Notes under the pieces: generated by a model
The model's database searches: none
Seen by the model: the letters and a program-made list of their open reading frames with translations, nothing else
What the model was told of the DNA's origin: nothing
Source: an uncultured Saprospiraceae bacterium
GTDB taxonomy: Bacteria; Bacteroidota; Bacteroidia; Chitinophagales; Saprospiraceae
Assembly: GCA_937921595.1 (NCBI GenBank)
Contig: CAKZTD010000017.1
Span: 1 to 37,202, forward strand
Direction: 5' to 3'
Length of the DNA stretch: 37,202 bases
Shown here: positions 33,090-37,202 of the stretch, one piece after another
Numbering within the stretch: the stretch's first letter is position 1
Layout of the letters: every line of letters begins with the position of its first letter
Program-made: the position numbers and the translations under genes

Positions 33090-35156
33090 TTAATTTTGAT
33101 TGACTGCAACCAATAATTTATCAGGTGTAGATGTATTTACCTTCTTGGGAAATGAAAAATAGAAAGTACTGCCTTGTCCTAAAGTAGATTCGAGCCAGAT
33201 TCTTCCTTTGTATTGTTCTTCAATGATTTTTTTACAAAGTGCTAATCCAACTCCTGAACCTTCATACGTATTTCGATTGTGTAGTCTTTTGAATAAGGAA
33301 AAGATTTGATCATGGTATTGTGCTTCGATGCCAATGCCATTGTCTCTTACTCCGAAGATGGTTTCTAGCTCTGTTTTTTCACTAAAAATAGTAATCTTGC
33401 CATTTGAATCTGGAGCATATTTAATCGCATTTGAAATGAGGTTTTCAAATACCTTTTGAATTTTAAAACTATTAGCGGTAATATAAGATAGGTCTTCAAT
33501 TTCTATTTGAATATTTTTTTCTTTGGTATTTGATTGAAGATTTGAAACTACAGATTTTACTAATTGAGCAGTATTTATAATGTGATTCAGATTGTCCTTT
33601 TGACGAATCTCTGAGTAGATCACTAAATCCGAAATTAAGGCATTCATCTGTTTGACTCCTTTTTTTATAAAAGTAAAATAATCTTTTGCATCGGTTCCTA
33701 ATTGATCGCCGTATTTGCGTTCTAATAATGAACTAAAACTTCCAATATTTCTAAGTGGTTCTTTTAAGTCATGAGAAGAGATTGCTGCGAATGATTCTAG
33801 TTCAACATTATAAATAGCAAGCTCTTTATTTTTTTGTTCAATTTTTTGATTTTGAATCTCTAATAGTTTCTTTTCTTTTTGAGCACTTTTGTTTTTAGAA
33901 ACAAAAAGCCAAAGCAAACTACTCAGCACCAATAAGGATAAAAGCATGATGGCCAATCCCATCCGGAATACTTTTTTGTCTTGTTGGAGTATATCGTTTC
34001 GCTGTTTCTCTATTTCCAATTCTTTGGAATGGGTTTCAAATTTAACCTCCATCTTAGCTAATTCACTTGTTTTTGATTTCTGAGAAATCGAATCACTATA
34101 AGCATATGATTTCGAAAGGTGTGTATAAGCCTTTTCATGTTTGCCCATTTTAGAATAAGTGTCAGCTAAATTATCGTGGAGAGATCTTAAATTTTGGTAA
34201 GAATTTTTTACACTTTCTAGGTCAAAAGTAATGTTGTAATAATGAATTGCTTTTGAATAATTACCTATTGCTGATTCCAGATTTCCAAAGTTAGAAAATA
34301 AATTATTCAGAATCCTTGGGCTAGTGTCATCAGAAATTAATTTGATGGCTTCATTCAAATTTTCTCTAGCAAGATCAAAGTCTTCAGTATTCAAATACAT
34401 CGATGCAATATTGCTATAAGTGGAGATCAATGATTTTATATTGTTGCTTTCTTTATAATAATCTTTTGACTTGTTGTAATACTCAATTGCTTTATCGAAC
34501 TGATTTAATTTTTTATAAACAACTCCGATGTTGCCTTGAATCCTTGCAATCTCTTCTTTGTCATTATCCATTTTTACAACATCCAGATATTCTAAAAAAT
34601 ACTTTAATGTTTTATCATAATCTGCTTGTTCATAATAGAGGATTGCGATATTTGAGATAGCCATCGCCTTGTTTTTATAGTCGCCACCTATCTCATAATA
34701 TTTTTCTGCGGTCAGAAAAGCTTTAAATGATTCTTCAATCTTACCGGTATGCCAATGCACCAGGCCGTAACAATTATAAGCACCTGCAAGTCCGGCGGTG
34801 TCTTTTAAAGTAGAGAATAGTTTTTCTGATTCTTGTGCTGCTTCGATCGCTTCATCATAAAAGCTGAAGTCATCCAGAATAATTCCCTTTTTCTTTAAGA
34901 GCTTAGCTTTTTTGGAAGTATCACCTTTGGAAGTCGCATAAGCTATTATCTCATTTAGTTGTTTTATGGTTTTCTCTTTATTCCCTTCATCCCAATATCG
35001 TTTCACCTTATTTCTGCTAGCCGAATAAACAGAGGAATCTGGAAAGTTTTGAGGAGCCTCCAGAATTAGACTGTCTTTTCTTGCATCATCAGATGAAAAA
35101 GCAAGAATAGGAGAGATAGTAAGAATGAAAATTAAAAGGAATGAGAACCTATGCAT
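33090..35156 (-). CDS. TPR-containing sensor histidine kinase
   Basis: 688 residues with a signal peptide (MHRFSFLLIFILTISPILAFS). Residues about 45-370 are tetratricopeptide repeats in the periplasm (AGAYNCYGLVHWHTGKIEES, AMAISNIAILYYEQADYDKT, ARIQGNIGVVYKKLNQFDKA), followed by a coiled coil, one membrane segment at about 399-419 and a second coiled coil. The kinase part has the H-box SSHDLKEPLRN with phospho-accepting His462, N-box NLISNAIKYAPD, G1 VRDNGIGIE, F-box IFSLFKRLH and G2 GSGVGLALCKKI. All key residues are present. No response regulator gene adjoins it; the orphan REC-LuxR protein at 21589 is a possible but unproven partner. The signal sensed is unknown. Confidence 0.93.
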   Translation of the reverse strand: MHRFSFLLIFILTISPILAFSSDDARKDSLILEAPQNFPDSSVYSASRNKVKRYWDEGNKEKTIKQLNEIIAYATSKGDTSKKAKLLKKKGIILDDFSFYDEAIEAAQESEKLFSTLKDTAGLAGAYNCYGLVHWHTGKIEESFKAFLTAEKYYEIGGDYKNKAMAISNIAILYYEQADYDKTLKYFLEYLDVVKMDNDKEEIARIQGNIGVVYKKLNQFDKAIEYYNKSKDYYKESNNIKSLISTYSNIASMYLNTEDFDLARENLNEAIKLISDDTSPRILNNLFSNFGNLESAIGNYSKAIHYYNITFDLESVKNSYQNLRSLHDNLADTYSKMGKHEKAYTHLSKSYAYSDSISQKSKTSELAKMEVKFETHSKELEIEKQRNDILQQDKKVFRMGLAIMLLSLLVLSSLLWLFVSKNKSAQKEKKLLEIQNQKIEQKNKELAIYNVELESFAAISSHDLKEPLRNIGSFSSLLERKYGDQLGTDAKDYFTFIKKGVKQMNALISDLVIYSEIRQKDNLNHIINTAQLVKSVVSNLQSNTKEKNIQIEIEDLSYITANSFKIQKVFENLISNAIKYAPDSNGKITIFSEKTELETIFGVRDNGIGIEAQYHDQIFSLFKRLHNRNTYEGSGVGLALCKKIIEEQYKGRIWLESTLGQGSTFYFSFPKKVNTSTPDKLLVAVNQN

Positions 35157-35278
35157 AATTGGTATCTATTTGGATGAAATAGATCAATTATCATGCTAAG
35201 AATATTCAATAATATACTGATTGTCACCTATTTATGCTTGAGGAGGTAGGTTTATAAGAAAGGCCATAAAAAAAGAAA

Positions 35279-35310
35279 GTCGTATTATCACTATAAGTAG
35301 ATAATACGAC
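35279..35310. repeat. Hairpin before the first 28-base repeat
   Basis: GTCGTATTATC (35279-35289) is the exact reverse complement of GATAATACGAC (35300-35310), with a 10-base loop. The 28-base repeat starts 7 bases later. Confidence 0.65.
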
Positions 35311-35317
35311 GATCGAT

Positions 35318-35345
35318 AACAAATTATAATCCCATGAACATATCC
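35318..35345 (+). repeat. 28-base direct repeat, copy 1
   Basis: Identical at all 28 positions to 35490-35517, 172 bases apart. It spans an ATG (35334-35336) with 16 bases before it, so it looks like a conserved leader and start region (opening ...ATCCCATGAACATATCC) and not a random repeat. Confidence 0.85.
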
Positions 35346-35441
35346 GAGTTTGTGGCCAGCTTACTGGCGATTATTTTGGATATACTTTACAAACGAAATG
35401 TTGTATTAGTATATTTTATAATGTGGCATTTTCTTTGCTGA
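35334..35441 (+). CDS. Possible 35-residue hydrophobic small protein
   Basis: The frame opens at the ATG inside the first 28-base repeat (MNISEFVASLLAIILDILYK for the first 20 residues) and continues with a Arg-Asn turn and a second hydrophobic stretch (VVLVYFIMWHFLC), ending in TGA at 35439-35441. Two hydrophobic segments around a KRN turn recall small membrane peptides, including some type I toxins, but no family is recognised. The upstream 16 bases are conserved in the second copy, whose frame stops after 12 codons (MNISKIMKLISF). It may not be translated. Confidence 0.35.
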   Translation: MNISEFVASLLAIILDILYKRNVVLVYFIMWHFLC

Positions 35442-35452
35442 AAGAGAGGAGA

Positions 35453-35481
35453 TGTAATATCCTAAATTTTAGGATATTACA
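35453..35481. repeat. Perfect palindrome before the second 28-base repeat
   Basis: A 14-base arm (35453-35466, TGTAATATCCTAAA) is the exact reverse complement of 35468-35481, with a single central base. It has no sequence in common with the first hairpin, yet stands in the same place, 8 bases before the 28-base repeat. Confidence 0.75.
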
Positions 35482-35489
35482 AACCCTAC

Positions 35490-35517
35490 AACAAATTATA
35501 ATCCCATGAACATATCC
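35490..35517 (+). repeat. 28-base direct repeat, copy 2
   Basis: Identical to 35318-35345. The frame opened by its ATG (35506-35508) ends at a TAA (35542-35544) after 12 codons. A small stem, AGCTGAT (35528-35534) with ATCAGCT (35544-35550), follows 10 bases later; copy 1 has GCCAG/CTGGC (35355-35368) 9 bases after it. Confidence 0.85.
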
Positions 35518-35926
35518 AAAATAATGAAGCTGATATCTTTTTAATCAGCTAGTGTCGTTCTACACGTTTCCTTCCTTCCACACTACAAGTATCGGTATAT
35601 ATTCCACTTATAAAAAATACATTTGGAAGCATAAGAGGTAGATATATTTTTAATATAATAAAAAAACGTTATTGTAATTAACTGATTAATAGTAATTATT
35701 ATTTATAAGTGCTTCAATCATTTCAATTTTTTGTGAATAAAATAATATTTTTTATACCTCTAAAAGCCTAAAATGAGGTGAAAAAAAGTGTGTTTTTTTA
35801 GTTTTTTATCAAATAAATGAAAAAGGATAGAGAAATAACACCTTTCCCAAAGCACAGAACCTACTTTTCCTTAGCTTTGACCACTTTTCGAATAAACAAA
35901 TACAAGCGACAGAGCGATATATAGAC

Positions 35927-37195
35927 ATGAAAGAACAAGAAGCATCCCTTATTTATCTTCCGATTGAGTTGAACAAGCAGGATATTGACTCGAGTATCAA
36001 TCAATTGATCCAAGGTGTTGTTTATGAAGATACTAAGATGGATGACGATGGGCTAATGCTTAAGGCTGAAAAAAGAGAACCGATTTCAGTAACGATCGAT
36101 AGCCAGACTTTTAATTATCGAGTCCCTTTGGTCATTTTTGTAAAAAAAGATATTGGTCTGACCCAGGTAGAAGCAGATGGAGCCATTGCGCTAATTTTTT
36201 CTTCGAAGTATGAAATCGGTGAAGATTGGTCTTTAAAAACCGAAACTGAGGTTGTCGATTTTCAATGGTTGGAAAAGCCAAAAATTAAACTAGCGCTTTT
36301 TGACATTCCGATAAAGTTTGTGGCCAATAAGATTTTAGAACGAAGTAAAGATTTTATTAGCAAATCGATTGATCAACAATTAGCTCAGACTTTTAATTTA
36401 CGAAATCATACCGAAAATGCTTGGAATCTTCTCCAGCAACCCATCCATGTTTCCAAAGATCTTGACCTTTGGGTGAAGATAATTCCTGAAGTTTTATCTA
36501 TTGCTCCTTTTCAATTTGATGGTTCGAACATCAGTAGTAAAATTTACATCACTGCAAAAACAAATGCTTTCTTTGGAGATAAACCAGATGCTGAGCATGC
36601 CGTAGGATTACCACCTTTCCTATTTGAAGAAACAGAAAACGATCATTTTAAAGTGCAAGTTGGATCAGCCATTTCATTATTGGAAGTTCAACGTTTAGCC
36701 AAAAAATATCTTATTGGTAAATCTTACGATTTAGGAAGCCGATCTGTTGTGCTTGATGATCTTGACATTTCTAGCCAAGCGGATAAACTAATCGTCAATG
36801 TTCAGCTAAAGGGGAGTTATAATGGTAGCATCAATATGATTGGAAAACCAGTTTATAATAAAAATACCAATAAAATTGAAGTTGAAGATTTGGAATATGA
36901 GTTGAAAACAAAGAACATTTTTATGAAAAGTATTGGCTGGCTTTTTCAAAAAGGAATAGAAAATCTATTCGAAAAAGCATTACAATTTCCATTAAATGAA
37001 AACCTAATAAAAGCTAAAAGTCTACTCGAAAAGCAGTTACAAGATTATGAATTTTCTAAAAACGTACTCATCAATGGAGAGATCGAATCCATTGAAGTAC
37101 AAGACATCTATTTGGTAGATGATCGAATAGAAGCATTGATCCTCGCTAATGGAAAGTTAAGAGTTGATTTGAAATTTGGTTCACCCTCAAAGTAA
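35927..37195 (+). CDS. DUF4403 family protein
   Basis: 422 residues from ATG 35927. The start (SLIYLPIELNKQDIDSSINQ) and the following LIQGVVYEDTKMDDDGLMLKAEKREPI, in parts, are the signature of DUF4403, a Bacteroidota and proteobacterial family of extended beta-rich proteins with a lipid-binding-like (BPI/TULIP-type) fold by prediction. Later parts include LAQTFNLRNHTENAWNLLQQP in part, VSKDLDLWVKIIPEVLSIAPF in part, and a repeated strand pattern to the end (ILANGKLRVDLKFG). Most family members are lipoproteins, but no signal peptide is visible here, so this one may be cytoplasmic or the true start may differ. Function is unknown. Confidence 0.85.
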   Translation: MKEQEASLIYLPIELNKQDIDSSINQLIQGVVYEDTKMDDDGLMLKAEKREPISVTIDSQTFNYRVPLVIFVKKDIGLTQVEADGAIALIFSSKYEIGEDWSLKTETEVVDFQWLEKPKIKLALFDIPIKFVANKILERSKDFISKSIDQQLAQTFNLRNHTENAWNLLQQPIHVSKDLDLWVKIIPEVLSIAPFQFDGSNISSKIYITAKTNAFFGDKPDAEHAVGLPPFLFEETENDHFKVQVGSAISLLEVQRLAKKYLIGKSYDLGSRSVVLDDLDISSQADKLIVNVQLKGSYNGSINMIGKPVYNKNTNKIEVEDLEYELKTKNIFMKSIGWLFQKGIENLFEKALQFPLNENLIKAKSLLEKQLQDYEFSKNVLINGEIESIEVQDIYLVDDRIEALILANGKLRVDLKFGSPSK

Positions 37196-37202
37196 TAGCT
37201 AT

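Larger units (their letters stand above)
35157..35926. other. 770-base gene-poor interval with duplicated structured elements
   Basis: The largest gap in the window. From 35279 to 35550 it holds two copies of a hairpin, a 28-base conserved sequence and a second small hairpin, described separately. From about 35600 to 35926 it is very AT-rich with no repeats or reading frames of note, and must include the promoter of the DUF4403 gene. Confidence 0.6.

Noticed and set aside
35318-35517. CRISPR-like reading of the two identical 28-base repeats
   Set aside because: Only two repeats, a 144-base spacer, no cas genes, and each repeat has its own flanking hairpins.

Overview
The window reads as chromosomal DNA of a Bacteroidota bacterium, most likely a marine or environmental lineage near Saprospiria/Lewinella (the phylum is well supported, the finer placement is inference). 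Evidence: AT-rich DNA with compact genes; a Bacteroidota-type promoter (TTTG, 20 bases, TAnnTTTG) before glutamine synthetase; many exported proteins ending their signal peptides in FGQ, FAQ or FSQ; lipoproteins with Bacteroidota lipoboxes; and two large secreted proteins with type IX secretion (T9SS) C-terminal sorting domains. No rRNA, intact tRNA, CRISPR array, insertion sequence or phage gene was seen.

Layout. 1-5.8 kb: a partial DEDDh exonuclease/GIY-YIG protein (minus strand, running off the left edge), a NamZ-type (DUF1343) muramidase lipoprotein, a small outer-membrane barrel, and a large exported protein joining a ComEA-like helix-hairpin-helix region to a probable barrel. 6-9.4 kb: type II glutamine synthetase with its promoter and terminator, a DUF6265-like lipoprotein overlapping the 23S rRNA methyltransferase gene rlmF, and another barrel. 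9.6-13.9 kb, minus strand: a putative 3-keto-sugar module (GMC oxidoreductase, gluconate-dehydrogenase-subunit-3-like partner, DUF1080 hydrolase) and a lipoprotein. 14.2-18.7 kb: a three-gene unit of a divergent sigma-70-like factor, a membrane protein with an H-x3-C-x2-C zinc anti-sigma motif, and an exported TPR-CHAT caspase-like protein. 18.9-25 kb: a lipoprotein, a T9SS-secreted FG-GAP protein, an orphan REC-LuxR response regulator, and three secreted beta-sandwich proteins, two of them tandem paralogs with a decayed gene fragment between them. 25-37.2 kb: a YdeI-family protein, a barrel, a T9SS-secreted M36 metalloprotease, a VPS10/BNR-repeat exported protein, a TPR sensor histidine kinase, a 770-base interval with duplicated structure, and a DUF4403 protein.

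The two most interesting regions are the sigma/anti-sigma/CHAT unit and the 35.2-35.6 kb interval. In the first, a periplasmic protease could plausibly cleave the membrane anti-sigma protein to release the sigma factor, by analogy with the TPR-CHAT/Csx30/sigma logic of Craspase but with no CRISPR genes present. In the second, a 28-base sequence spanning a start codon occurs twice, each copy preceded by a different perfect hairpin, and the first copy opens a 35-codon hydrophobic reading frame. The tandem duplication at 22.8-24.9 kb is clearly readable because the spacer keeps a frameshifted, stop-containing copy of the neighbouring gene's 3' end.
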